Shown here one piece after another: positions 1-8,284 of a stretch of DNA of 64,000 nt (position 1 is the stretch's first letter; every line of letters begins with the position of its first letter). Where the stretch lies: the NCBI RefSeq assembly GCF_048265165.1, contig NZ_JBLXCD010000003.1, positions 248,001-312,000 of the forward strand. The letters run 5' to 3'. The notes beneath the pieces were generated by a model. That model was given only the letters and a program-made list of their open reading frames with translations. It was not told where the DNA came from and searched no databases. The stretch comes from Oceanospirillum sp048265165. GTDB lineage: Bacteria; Pseudomonadota; Gammaproteobacteria; Pseudomonadales; Halomonadaceae. Both the position numbers and the translations under genes were made by a program.

Positions 1-78
1 CGGGTGGTAGTAGGAAATATATTGCAGCGCGTCCGCAACACTATCGATCATATCGTCTTGACGGATTACAGTCGTCAT
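1..78 (-). CDS. fumarate hydratase class I, N-terminal fragment (partial)
   Basis: Only the first 26 codons lie in the window; the rest is beyond base 1. The peptide opens MTTVIRQDDMIDSVADAL and continues QYISYYHP, which matches the conserved start of class I (4Fe-4S) fumarases, as I remember it from Pseudomonas: a Q-D-D-x-I-x-S-V-A-D-A-L segment followed by ISYYHP. The enzyme interconverts fumarate and malate in the cytoplasm, which fits the TCA genes further along. The ATG at 78 is preceded by GGAG about 11 bases upstream. The gene diverges from the diguanylate cyclase at 495. The iron-sulfur cysteines cannot be seen, so the call rests on the N-terminus alone. Confidence 0.8.
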   Translation of the reverse strand, partial: MTTVIRQDDMIDSVADALQYISYYHP

Positions 79-494
79 CTTCGGAGCATCTCCTATCACG
101 GTCTGTGCACTATTGTGCTTAGCTCCGGCAAACCGGAGTCTCGTTATTGAAGGCCTGTTACTAGGTCGTCTGCCCTAATTACAACACGCTCCGGCTGTCA
201 CAAAGAGCTAAAAATAAAAAAGTAGGGCGCAACGCTATCATCAGATCCTATTATGTCGCGGGATTATACACGATTTTCTGTGGCTAAGAGCTGTCCGCCA
301 GCTCAACTTTAGACAAAGGCACCAAGCATTTTTTATTAACAATAAGCTACATAAAGTAACATATAGACCACAGAAGACTTCGAGTCCTTAACCCAAACTC
401 ATCAAAGATATAACTTTAACCTTTATTCAAAAAAGATCTCCCATAGAGCTTCCGGCCGAGCGCCATCTCACTATCCTTATCTGTGGCCCCATAA
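79..494. promoter_or_regulatory. divergent intergenic region, fumarase / diguanylate cyclase
   Basis: No reading frame here looks real. On the minus strand a TATAAT-like -10 lies at 263-268, with no good -35, followed by a GC-rich stretch; it would give the fumarase a leader of roughly 180 bases. Inside that leader a perfect 6-bp hairpin (CTCCGG, loop CAAA, CCGGAG) lies at 123-138, about 45 bases before the fumarase start. The part nearest 494 is AT-rich and presumably drives the cyclase, but I cannot name a promoter there. Confidence 0.4.
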
Positions 495-1694
495 ATGAAA
501 ACAATACAATGCCCAGCGACCAGAGAGCATCACGAGCAATATCTGCGCATGAAGCGTTTGGGTATATCCGCACTCTCTCACGGCATGCTACTTCTGATCT
601 TAGCACTGACCCTCAGCCTGGATCTATTAACAGGTTTCAGCTGGCTAGGCTTCGTACTTTTGACATTTAGCGCTATGGTGACTCAAGGAGCTTTTTGGTT
701 GCTGTACCATTTCCGAATCAACCTCAGGTTTAAAGACCCCTCCCTGACACTGATTCAGATGGCCATCGCTATTATATGGTTCAGTATTCTGATCAGTCAG
801 TTACCCGAAATACGTGGTAGCCTGGTACTGCTTTACATCATGGTCATGCTATTTGGAATTTTTCAGAGCTCGATGTTTGAGTTTGCCTTTATTGGCCTAC
901 TTAGTTTGGTCTGCTTTGGTGGTGTGATCGCCTCAGATTTTCATTTCCGGCCAGATGAAATTAATCTGAAGCTCAGTCTGGTGCAGTGGCTTATATTAGC
1001 CTCAGCACAAACATGGGTCGCTCTTTTTGGCAGCTACGTTCGCCGCTTGAGTGGGCGCCTGAAGAAGCAGCGCTCTGTCCTTCGCCAGAGTAACTATAAA
1101 ATGCAGCGCGCTAACGAAGAGCTTGAGCAGGCGATGGAACAGCTGGATGAAATAGCAGGAACAGATGAATTGACCGGGGTGCTCAACCGCCGTCGCTTCT
1201 TTGAAGAAAGCCGTCTCAGACTTGCAGGTACGGATGAATACCAGGCTTCTGCACTGTGTATGATAGATCTGGATCACTTCAAAAAAGTGAATGATCGCTT
1301 CGGCCACCAAGCAGGAGATCTTGTGTTAGAACGTTTCTGCCAAATAACCCGGGAATGCCTGAGGGGCAGTGACCTGTTTGGCCGGTATGGGGGTGAAGAG
1401 TTTATCCTGTTGTTGCCGCAAACAAATCAGGAAAGCGGTGTACAAATTGCTGAGCGCATTCGGCTTGCCTTCGAGCAATACCCCTTTGATAGTATCGAGC
1501 CAGGCCTTAAGCTTAGCGCTTCTATCGGTGCAACACTTCATCGCTGGGGAGAAACGCTGGAAGAAACATTAAAGCGAGCCGACAAAGCTCTCTATCAGGC
1601 AAAAAGCTCCGGCAGAAATCAAACTGTCTATATCTCAGGAGCACGAAATACCAATCAGGCTTTTGCCGGAAAAGGAAACGCTGCCAGAGAGTAG
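495..1694 (+). CDS. membrane-anchored diguanylate cyclase (GGDEF)
   Basis: It makes cyclic di-GMP from two GTP. The N-terminal half (about residues 22-182) holds roughly six hydrophobic segments with short loops and no recognisable sensor family; a short coiled coil (about 190-220) leads to a GGDEF domain opening with TDELTGVLNRR. The active-site signature is GGEEF at residues 299-303, so the A-site is intact. An RGSD motif at 290-293, five residues before it, is a proper RxxD inhibitory site, so product feedback is expected. The ATG at 495 has no strong ribosome-binding site; M18 is an alternative but would lie just before the first membrane segment. It is monocistronic and ends at a bidirectional terminator shared with cysQ. 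Confidence 0.88.
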   Translation: MKTIQCPATREHHEQYLRMKRLGISALSHGMLLLILALTLSLDLLTGFSWLGFVLLTFSAMVTQGAFWLLYHFRINLRFKDPSLTLIQMAIAIIWFSILISQLPEIRGSLVLLYIMVMLFGIFQSSMFEFAFIGLLSLVCFGGVIASDFHFRPDEINLKLSLVQWLILASAQTWVALFGSYVRRLSGRLKKQRSVLRQSNYKMQRANEELEQAMEQLDEIAGTDELTGVLNRRRFFEESRLRLAGTDEYQASALCMIDLDHFKKVNDRFGHQAGDLVLERFCQITRECLRGSDLFGRYGGEEFILLLPQTNQESGVQIAERIRLAFEQYPFDSIEPGLKLSASIGATLHRWGETLEETLKRADKALYQAKSSGRNQTVYISGARNTNQAFAGKGNAARE

Positions 1695-1721
1695 CCAGTC
1701 ACCTTGAATATTTCTCGCATC

Positions 1722-1762
1722 AAAGAAAGGCCTGATCAACTCAGGCCTTCACTTTCTTTTTA
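1722..1762. terminator. bidirectional intrinsic terminator
   Basis: A perfect 9-bp stem AAGGCCTGA / TCAGGCCTT (1727-1735 with 1741-1749) has a 5-base loop and is followed by a T-rich run on the plus strand. It lies between the convergent cyclase gene and cysQ and probably serves both. Confidence 0.75.
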
Positions 1763-1787
1763 TAACTAAAACTGTCTGCAGAAAAAC

Positions 1788-2624
1788 TTAATGTGTAGGC
1801 TTTACCAGTTCACTAAAACGGTCACTCCATAGGGAGTCCACCTTCTGACAAACCACAAACTCAGGATTCAGAAGATTTGCCTCCTGATTGTAGCGAAGTG
1901 GTTTAAGGTTGCCATCCAGGACACAACCTCCGGCCTGCTCTACTACTGCCTGAGCCGCTGCGGTATCCCATTCACTGGTTGGGCCAAAGCGAACATAGAG
2001 ATCACTCTCCCCTGCGGCAACCAGACACAGCTTCAGCGAACTACCCATAGGCACATTACGATACTCCGGCAATACCTCGCAAAACGACTGCAGACGTTCT
2101 GCGCCATGGGAACGACTACCGACAATCCGCCAGCATTCCGACTGATAGTCCGAGTCCAGTGCCAACTGAACAGGTTTGTCATCACCGTATTGAGCATAAG
2201 CTCCGATGCCTTCAGCACCGGTATACATCCAATCTTTGACCGGCGCATAAACCACACCGAGTACCGGCTTACCCTTTTCGATTAAGGCGATATTAACGGT
2301 AAATTCACCATTACGTTTAACAAACTCTTTGGTACCGTCCAGCGGATCCACCAGCCAGTAGCACTGCCAGTTTTTGCGTTCAACCCAGGGGACTTCACCA
2401 CTCTCTTCAGACAACACAGGAATATCTGGTGTCAGGTGATTGAGCCCTTGCTCAATACAGTGGTGAGCAGCCAGGTCAGCACGGGTCAGCGGGCTGTTGT
2501 CTGCTTTGTATTCCACCCCAGGATCCTCCTCCTGGTAAACCTTCATAATGGCTTCACCTGCAATACGGGATAAGGTTTCTATCTCAGGTATAAGCTGTTT
2601 CAGTTCGGCTGGAGATATAGTCAT
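1788..2624 (-). CDS. cysQ: 3'(2'),5'-bisphosphate nucleotidase CysQ
   Basis: It hydrolyses 3'-phosphoadenosine 5'-phosphate to AMP, removing the by-product of sulfate assimilation. The protein is 278 residues, slightly longer than the usual ~246-270. The inositol-monophosphatase fold metal ligands are all visible: the SEES segment at 72-75, the DPLDGTKE motif at 93-100, and WDTAAAQAVV near residue 218. The ATG at 2624 has AAGGA at a good distance. It is followed downstream by the terminator shared with the cyclase. The prenyltransferase gene lies just upstream on the same strand, 33 bases away, so the two may be co-transcribed, though no functional link is evident. Confidence 0.92.
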   Translation of the reverse strand: MTISPAELKQLIPEIETLSRIAGEAIMKVYQEEDPGVEYKADNSPLTRADLAAHHCIEQGLNHLTPDIPVLSEESGEVPWVERKNWQCYWLVDPLDGTKEFVKRNGEFTVNIALIEKGKPVLGVVYAPVKDWMYTGAEGIGAYAQYGDDKPVQLALDSDYQSECWRIVGSRSHGAERLQSFCEVLPEYRNVPMGSSLKLCLVAAGESDLYVRFGPTSEWDTAAAQAVVEQAGGCVLDGNLKPLRYNQEANLLNPEFVVCQKVDSLWSDRFSELVKPTH

Positions 2625-2657
2625 TGTCTGTCCTTAACCGCGGCAGTATTGAAGATG

Positions 2658-3575
2658 TCAGAAAAGATAGCTAAGCAGTAGTAGCGTACCAAAAACTGCG
2701 TGGAAACGTCCGGTGAGAGGAGTAATCATTAAACGATCCTGGGCAGAGGCCTTCAATAGCTTCCAGGGCGCTCTCAGCACCAGAACACTAACCAGAACCA
2801 GTCCAGTGAAAGGCATAACTTCGAGTAGCCATAAGGCTATCGCAGAAAGATAAGCCAACCCAACCATCATACGGTACAAGCATACGGCAGGCTTGTAACC
2901 AATACGAACAGTAAGGGTGTTCTGACCAACAGCTTTATCACTTTCGTAATCTCTCAGCTCGTTACTCAGCAACAATAGAGAGGTAAGAATACTCAGAGGA
3001 ATCGCCTGAACCAGATAAGTCAGCTGAAGCTGCCCTCCCATTACAAAAGCAGATCCGGCAATCATCAGAATACCCATCATAAAAAAGACGACAGGGACAC
3101 CCAGTCCACGGTTCTTATAGTTGACAGGTTCCTGAGTATAGAAGTAAGCCCCTGCTAACCCGATAAAGCAGATCCAAAAAAGATCCAGCCCTCGCAAACT
3201 GATTAAGAATAAACCGATCAGAATTGCTGCCAAGAAGCAGAAAAGGCCCAGCCGGAAATTCCGGGTAATCGACCAAGCAATCTGCTGCTTTTCATCCTCT
3301 GTGGCATCAGGAAAACGCTGATCCAACTCACCAATATCGGAATGATCGTTAATCAGGTTCACGGCGAATTGAAGAAAAATTCCGCCAGCCAGAATCAGAG
3401 CCGCATATAGAAAAGGATCATTGCTATCCTGCCAGCCAAGGACAATACCCTGCAGGCAGGACAGTACAGCAACCACCAGGGAAAAAGGGCGGGCAGCCTT
3501 CAGCAACTGATATTTATCCGGGTTGCTATGTCTACTACCCAGTGCGTGCCTGTTGCCAAGCGTTTGCGCAGTCAT
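2658..3575 (-). CDS. UbiA-family prenyltransferase (MenA-like)
   Basis: This is an integral membrane protein of 305 residues with about eight or nine hydrophobic helices. Both aspartate motifs of the UbiA superfamily are present: NDHSDIGELD at residues 76-85 and RDYESDKAVGQNT at 208-220; they bind the Mg-diphosphate of a polyprenyl donor. The second motif with the following LTVRIG is closest to what I remember of MenA (1,4-dihydroxy-2-naphthoate prenyltransferase) rather than UbiA. No other menaquinone gene is in the window, so the aromatic acceptor is uncertain; an ubiquinone-like or other lipid-quinone substrate is possible. The ATG at 3575 follows AAGGA. It may form a transcription unit with cysQ. 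Confidence 0.75.
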   Translation of the reverse strand: MTAQTLGNRHALGSRHSNPDKYQLLKAARPFSLVVAVLSCLQGIVLGWQDSNDPFLYAALILAGGIFLQFAVNLINDHSDIGELDQRFPDATEDEKQQIAWSITRNFRLGLFCFLAAILIGLFLISLRGLDLFWICFIGLAGAYFYTQEPVNYKNRGLGVPVVFFMMGILMIAGSAFVMGGQLQLTYLVQAIPLSILTSLLLLSNELRDYESDKAVGQNTLTVRIGYKPAVCLYRMMVGLAYLSAIALWLLEVMPFTGLVLVSVLVLRAPWKLLKASAQDRLMITPLTGRFHAVFGTLLLLSYLF

Positions 3576-3695
3576 GCTTTTTCCTTAAATCCTGCTACTT
3601 ATAAACGTCATCAAAACCTATATCAGGCAAATTTTACCGATAAAAGTAGCAGAGATCGGTTGTTTTTTGTTGCTTATTCAAGGGGTTAACAGTGA

Positions 3696-5081
3696 CTATT
3701 TTAGATCACGCATCAAAAGAGCGTATTCAAGATCCGCCTCGTTAAGTCCTGTTCCGTCCAACTCGAATCTGACAATATGCCCATTACCAGGGGCAATCTG
3801 CATATCCTGACCTTTGCGGTTTTCCATCTGTTGTAACTGGAAGCGACGATTACCACTTGGCAACATAAGCTCCAGCGTATCACCGGTTTCAAAGCGGTTT
3901 TTTACATCGATCTCCAGCACATTACGCTGACTATCAAAGTTCATGACCTCACCAACAAACTGCTGATTCACTCCAATAGAGTTACCGGTTTCGTAGTTTT
4001 GATACTCATCATGCACATGACGACGGTAAAAGCCTTCGGTGTAACCCCGGTGCGCCATATTCTCCAGGGTATCCATCAGGCTCATATCGAACGGACGACC
4101 GGCAACCGCGTCATCAATCGCTTTACGGTATACTTGGGCAGTACGTGCAACGTAATAATGAGACTTGGTACGGCCTTCGATCTTCAGTGAATGAATGCCC
4201 ATTTTAGTCAGCCGTTCAACATGCTGTACCGCACGCAGGTCTTTGGAGTTCATGATGTAGGTGCCATGCTCATCTTCAAACACCGGCATCATCTCTCCCG
4301 GACGGGATGCTTCTTCAATCAGCGCTGACAGTCCCTGACTATTTTCATCATGGTGCATAGCGCCCGGTGACGGCATCGAACCAGAATCCATGGATGGATC
4401 CCAAACGCCCGCAGATTGCTCCACCTGAGAAACAGGGATCAGGTCACCTGTTGCATCCGTTTGTGTCTGAACCGTATTGTAGTTCCAGCGGCAAGCATTG
4501 GTGCAGGTTCCCTGATTGGGATCACGATGATTGAAGTAACCGGATAGCAGACAACGGCCAGAATAGGCGATACAAAGCGCGCCGTGAACGAAAGTTTCTA
4601 ACTCCAGCTCAGGGCATTCATTACGGATCTCTTCGATCTCTTCCAACGAAAGCTCGCGAGATAAAATAATGCGCTCGACTCCTTGCTTATGCCAGAACTT
4701 AGCCGCCGCAAAATTCACCACATTAGCCTGAACTGACAAATGAATAACTTGATCAGGCCAGCGCTCACGCACCATCATTATTAAGCCCGGATCCGACATA
4801 ATTAACGCATCCGGCTTCATCTCAATGATAGGCGCCATATCGTTCAGGTAGGTCCGCACTTTGGTATTATGCGGAGCAATATTACTCGCCACATAAAACT
4901 GTTTACCCCGATCATGAGCGTACTGAATACCTTTCTCCAGATTATCCAGTTTAAAATCGTTATTTCGGACACGAAGACTGTAACGGGGCTGCCCTGCATA
5001 GACCGCATCTGCACCGTAGGCAAAAGCGTAACGCATATTTTTAAAGGTACCCGCCGGGGAAAGAAGCTCAGGCTTAAACAT
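3696..5081 (-). CDS. trhP: tRNA hydroxylation protein TrhP (YegQ, U32 family)
   Basis: This U32-family protein is needed for prephenate-dependent hydroxylation of uridine 34 in certain tRNAs (5-hydroxyuridine formation), as established for E. coli YegQ/TrhP. The predicted protein is 461 residues and nearly collinear with the E. coli one, starting MFKPELLSPAGTFKNMRYAF. The U32 core with HGALCIAYSGRCLLSGY followed by GTCTNACRW supplies the clustered cysteines thought to hold an iron-sulfur centre. I chose the ATG at 5081, not the longer frame starting at 5189, because GAAGAGG precedes it and family members start there. It differs mainly by a less conserved insertion around residues 205-245. It stands alone, divergent from the lipoprotein gene. 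Confidence 0.9.
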   Translation of the reverse strand: MFKPELLSPAGTFKNMRYAFAYGADAVYAGQPRYSLRVRNNDFKLDNLEKGIQYAHDRGKQFYVASNIAPHNTKVRTYLNDMAPIIEMKPDALIMSDPGLIMMVRERWPDQVIHLSVQANVVNFAAAKFWHKQGVERIILSRELSLEEIEEIRNECPELELETFVHGALCIAYSGRCLLSGYFNHRDPNQGTCTNACRWNYNTVQTQTDATGDLIPVSQVEQSAGVWDPSMDSGSMPSPGAMHHDENSQGLSALIEEASRPGEMMPVFEDEHGTYIMNSKDLRAVQHVERLTKMGIHSLKIEGRTKSHYYVARTAQVYRKAIDDAVAGRPFDMSLMDTLENMAHRGYTEGFYRRHVHDEYQNYETGNSIGVNQQFVGEVMNFDSQRNVLEIDVKNRFETGDTLELMLPSGNRRFQLQQMENRKGQDMQIAPGNGHIVRFELDGTGLNEADLEYALLMRDLK

Positions 5082-5360
5082 ATCAACCTCTTCGGTGTCT
5101 GGTTGCAGGCCAGATCCACCCTTTGAGAAAACGCGCACTGCAAGCGTAAATCGAAAGCTGGCGATTCTACCACAGGCACTACCAGACAACAGTCTAAACC
5201 CATAGCTTTAGTAGTGGTTAATCAGATTAAAACCAGGATTTTGTCTATAGCTGTCATATCTTGGCAACAAAATAGTAATCTTATCGAAATACTCCTTTTA
5301 TAGGCTGTTAGTCAATTCAGATTCAATATACCTACTTGCCTGATATAAAAGGAAATCGAT

Positions 5361-5918
5361 ATGAAAATCAAAGCATTAGCTAAAGCTCTTCTGATTACTG
5401 GTGCAATTGCAGGTGTGTCTGCTTGTGCCCAAATGGATACGGCACATAACAGTGCACAGGAACAGATGCAGCAGGCTAACGCCTTGTATGAAGTACATCA
5501 TGATGATGGACGTATCTATTTTTTCTATGACAAGCCCACCTATGCTCATTTTCTGAAGCACGGTGAAACGCCCTACGCCTTTAAACGTATCGCATCCGGC
5601 CCTAATGGTGAAACTCTGGTCTTTGGACTTAATGGGAAAGACAAAAAGAAACGTTCCGGTGTAGCAAGCGTTGATATGTATGACGGTAAGCTGACCCCAG
5701 ATACCTTCTACGGTGAGATGCGTGCTGAGGGCCGTATCTATGTATTCTCAACTCTGGAAGATATGCAGAATGTGCGTGCTACCGGAGAAGCTCCTTATCG
5801 CTTCACCCAAATTGGTGATGGCCCGAATGGCGAAACAGTTGTTTACGTACTGAATAACAGTAACAAGAAAAAGCGCCCTGATGCACTGATCGCTCAGTTC
5901 AAAGCACAATACCAGTAA
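5361..5918 (+). CDS. putative lipoprotein with two tandem repeats, function unknown
   Basis: I do not recognise a named family. Residues 1-21 form a lipoprotein signal peptide ending VSAC, so Cys22 would be lipidated; the following Ala-Gln has no inner-membrane retention aspartate, which suggests the outer membrane. The mature part consists of two similar blocks offset by 74 residues: GRIYFFYD (50-57) and GPNGETLVFGL (80-90) recur as GRIYVFST (124-131) and GPNGETVVYVL (154-164), each ending in a basic KKKR. A 5' ribosome-binding site AAAGGAAA precedes the ATG. It is monocistronic with its own terminator. The duplication suggests two copies of one small beta-rich domain. Charged KKKR tails could contact LPS or other polyanions, but that is speculation. 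Confidence 0.8.
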   Translation: MKIKALAKALLITGAIAGVSACAQMDTAHNSAQEQMQQANALYEVHHDDGRIYFFYDKPTYAHFLKHGETPYAFKRIASGPNGETLVFGLNGKDKKKRSGVASVDMYDGKLTPDTFYGEMRAEGRIYVFSTLEDMQNVRATGEAPYRFTQIGDGPNGETVVYVLNNSNKKKRPDALIAQFKAQYQ

Positions 5919-5956
5919 GCAATTACCCTCTTAAAGAGGGAAAAGACTTGCGCTTG

Positions 5957-5980
5957 AAACCAGCTTCGGCTGGTTTTTTT
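5957..5980 (+). terminator. intrinsic terminator of the lipoprotein gene
   Basis: An 8-bp stem AAACCAGC / GCTGGTTT with a stable TTCG tetraloop is followed by a run of T. It lies 40 bases after the lipoprotein stop codon. A smaller CCCTCTT/AAGAGGG hairpin precedes it near 5928-5941. Confidence 0.9.
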
Positions 5981-6041
5981 GAGCCCAAAATTCGCTATCA
6001 GAGATCAGAAGCTAATACTGGCTGAGTACAAAACAGACAAT

Positions 6042-6069
6042 AAAAAAGGCGACCCTAGGATCGCCTTTT
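6042..6069 (-). terminator. terminator of the sdh-suc gene block
   Basis: A 9-bp stem (AAAAGGCGA at 6044-6052 with TCGCCTTTT at 6061-6069) is followed on the minus strand by a U run. It lies about 65 bases beyond the sucD stop and would end transcripts of the whole TCA block. Confidence 0.85.
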
Positions 6070-6132
6070 GGTGTGCTTACGCACAGTAATTATCAGTCTT
6101 AGCCTAATAATTACCACTTACTCAAAGTAAGC

Positions 6133-7008
6133 TTATTTCCAGCCAGTAACTTCGCGCAGGCCGTCTGCGATACCTGCCAGAGAACGTACAGTCTTAACAC
6201 CAGCATCTTCCAGGGCTGCAAACTTGTCATCTGCAGTACCTTTACCACCGGAGATGATCGCACCAGCATGACCCATACGCTTGCCTTTAGGTGCAGTAAC
6301 ACCCGCAATGTAGGATACAACAGGCTTGGTTACGTTCGCTTTGATGTAAGCAGCCGCTTCTTCTTCAGCAGTACCGCCGATCTCACCGATCATAACGATC
6401 GCTTCAGTCTGCGGATCATTCTCGAATTTTTCCAGAATGTCGATGAAGTTAGAACCAGGAATCGGGTCACCACCGATACCGACACAAGTGGACTGACCAA
6501 AACCTGCATCAGTTGTTTGCTTAACGGCTTCATAAGTTAGAGTACCTGAACGCGATACAATACCTACTTTACCTGGCAGGTGAATGTGGCCTGGCATAAT
6601 ACCAATCTTACATTCGCCCGGAGTGATAACACCAGGGCAGTTAGGGCCAACCAGCTGAACACCCAGCTCGTCGCACTTAACTTTACAGTCCAGCATATCC
6701 AGAACAGGGATGTGCTCAGTAATACAAACGATCAGCTTGATACCTGCGTTTGCCGCTTCCAGGATAGAATCCTTACAGAAAGGGGCAGGAACGTAGATAA
6801 CAGAAGCGTCAGCACCAGTAGTTTCAACAGCTTCAGCAACTGTGTTGAATACTGGCAGACCCAGGTGAGTCGTACCACCTTTACCAGGAGTTACACCACC
6901 AACCATCTGAGTGCCATATTCAATAGCTTGCTCAGAATGGAAAGTACCCTGACCACCAGTGAAACCCTGGCAGATTACTTTAGTGTCTTTGTTGATTAAG
7001 ATAGACAT
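6133..7008 (-). CDS. sucD: succinyl-CoA synthetase alpha subunit
   Basis: With SucC it converts succinyl-CoA, ADP (or GDP) and phosphate to succinate, CoA and NTP. The 291-residue length is typical. The CoA-binding Rossmann part holds GFTGGQGTFHSEQAIEYG, and the phosphorylated histidine lies in the GHAGAIISGG motif near residue 245. It is the last gene of the sdhCDAB-sucAB-lpd-sucCD block, starting only 4 bases after the sucC stop, so translation is probably coupled and subunits are made in equal amounts. The block ends at the terminator at 6042-6069. Confidence 0.97.
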   Translation of the reverse strand: MSILINKDTKVICQGFTGGQGTFHSEQAIEYGTQMVGGVTPGKGGTTHLGLPVFNTVAEAVETTGADASVIYVPAPFCKDSILEAANAGIKLIVCITEHIPVLDMLDCKVKCDELGVQLVGPNCPGVITPGECKIGIMPGHIHLPGKVGIVSRSGTLTYEAVKQTTDAGFGQSTCVGIGGDPIPGSNFIDILEKFENDPQTEAIVMIGEIGGTAEEEAAAYIKANVTKPVVSYIAGVTAPKGKRMGHAGAIISGGKGTADDKFAALEDAGVKTVRSLAGIADGLREVTGWK

Positions 7009-7012
7009 TCGA

Positions 7013-8176
7013 TTAGTTCCCCGCCGCTTTTACCGCTTGTTGAGCAGCGTCAGTTAAGCTTTCAGCTGCGATGATATCCAGGCCAGATTCAGACAGAACC
7101 TTTTTACCCAGGTCGGCATTGGTACCCTCAAGACGAACAACAACAGGTACGTTAACACCTACTTCTTTCACCGCGCCGATGATACCTTCAGCAATCATAT
7201 CGCAACGCACGATACCACCAAAAATATTCACCAGAACTGCTTTAACTTTACTGTCGGACAGAATCAGTTTGAACGCATGAGCAACGCGCTCTTTAGTCGC
7301 ACCGCCACCAACGTCCAGGAAGTTCGCAGGGAAGCCACCATGCAGAGCAACAATATCCATCGTGCCCATCGCCAGACCCGCACCGTTAACCATGCAGCCG
7401 ATGTTGCCATCCAGTGCTACGTAGTTCAGATCCCATTCAGCAGCTTCAGCTTCACGAGCATCTTCCTGAGAAGGGTCGTTCATCTCCTGCAGATCTTTGT
7501 GACGGTATACAGAGTTACCATCAACACCCAGCTTGGCGTCCAGACAGTGCAGATCACCATCTTCTTTAACAACCAGAGGGTTAATTTCGATCAGCGCCAG
7601 GTCTTTTTCCTGGAACAGTTTTGCCAGACCCATAAAGATCTTAGTAAACTGACCAACCTGTGCTTTGTTCAGGCCCAGTTTAAAGCCCAGCTCACGGCCT
7701 TGGTATGGCTGTGCGCCAACCAGAGGATCGATAACAGCTTTCAGAATCTTTTCTGGAGTTTCTTCAGCTACTTTCTCGATCTCAACACCACCTTCAGTGG
7801 ATGCCATGAAAACGATACGACGGGTAGCACGGTCAACAACCGCACCCAGGTAAAGTTCGTCAGCGATGTCAGTGCAGGTTTCTACTAAAATTTTAGAAAC
7901 AGGTTGACCATTTTCATCAGTCTGGTAAGTCACCAGATTTTTACCCAGCCAGTTCTGAGCGAACTCTGCAGCCTGAGCCGGAGTTTCGATCAGTTTCACG
8001 CCACCGGCCTTACCACGGCCACCTGCGTGAACCTGTGCTTTAACTACCCACTTGTCACCACCGATTTTTTCACACGCTTGCGCGGCTTCTTCCGGGGTAT
8101 CTACAGCAAAACCCTTGGAGACAGGCAGTCCGTATGCGGCAAAAAGCTGTTTGCCCTGATATTCATGAAGATTCAT
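7013..8176 (-). CDS. sucC: succinyl-CoA synthetase beta subunit
   Basis: This is the nucleotide- and succinate-binding subunit of succinyl-CoA synthetase; 387 residues is the standard bacterial length. It begins MNLHEYQGKQLFAAYGLPVS, as in the family, has an ATP-grasp fold with VVKAQVHAGGRGKAGGVKL, and the LVNIFGGIVRCDMIAEG motif of the phosphohistidine-docking region. The start at 8176 lacks a strong ribosome-binding site and follows an A-rich stretch. A 108-base gap with a stable hairpin (8213-8239) separates it from lpd upstream, so sucCD may be translated or stabilised differently from sucAB-lpd. Confidence 0.97.
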   Translation of the reverse strand: MNLHEYQGKQLFAAYGLPVSKGFAVDTPEEAAQACEKIGGDKWVVKAQVHAGGRGKAGGVKLIETPAQAAEFAQNWLGKNLVTYQTDENGQPVSKILVETCTDIADELYLGAVVDRATRRIVFMASTEGGVEIEKVAEETPEKILKAVIDPLVGAQPYQGRELGFKLGLNKAQVGQFTKIFMGLAKLFQEKDLALIEINPLVVKEDGDLHCLDAKLGVDGNSVYRHKDLQEMNDPSQEDAREAEAAEWDLNYVALDGNIGCMVNGAGLAMGTMDIVALHGGFPANFLDVGGGATKERVAHAFKLILSDSKVKAVLVNIFGGIVRCDMIAEGIIGAVKEVGVNVPVVVRLEGTNADLGKKVLSESGLDIIAAESLTDAAQQAVKAAGN

Positions 8177-8212
8177 ACTGCTAAGCCATTTTTTTTGTGC
8201 ACTAACACTATT

Positions 8213-8239
8213 GGCGACACCTTGGGGTATGGTGCCGCC
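8213..8239 (-). promoter_or_regulatory. intercistronic hairpin between lpd and sucC
   Basis: Read on the minus strand, GGCGGCACC pairs with GGTGTCGCC over 9 bp with a single G-U pair and a 9-base loop. No U run follows, so it is not a standard terminator. Position between lpd and sucC suggests an mRNA-stability or processing element. Confidence 0.55.
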
Positions 8240-8284
8240 CCCTGCTACGGTTACCCGTAATTTTTTATTTCTTAAACGTCAATA

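Noticed and set aside
7277..7888. A 203-codon plus-strand frame
   Set aside because: It is antisense to sucC, and the real gene is unmistakable.
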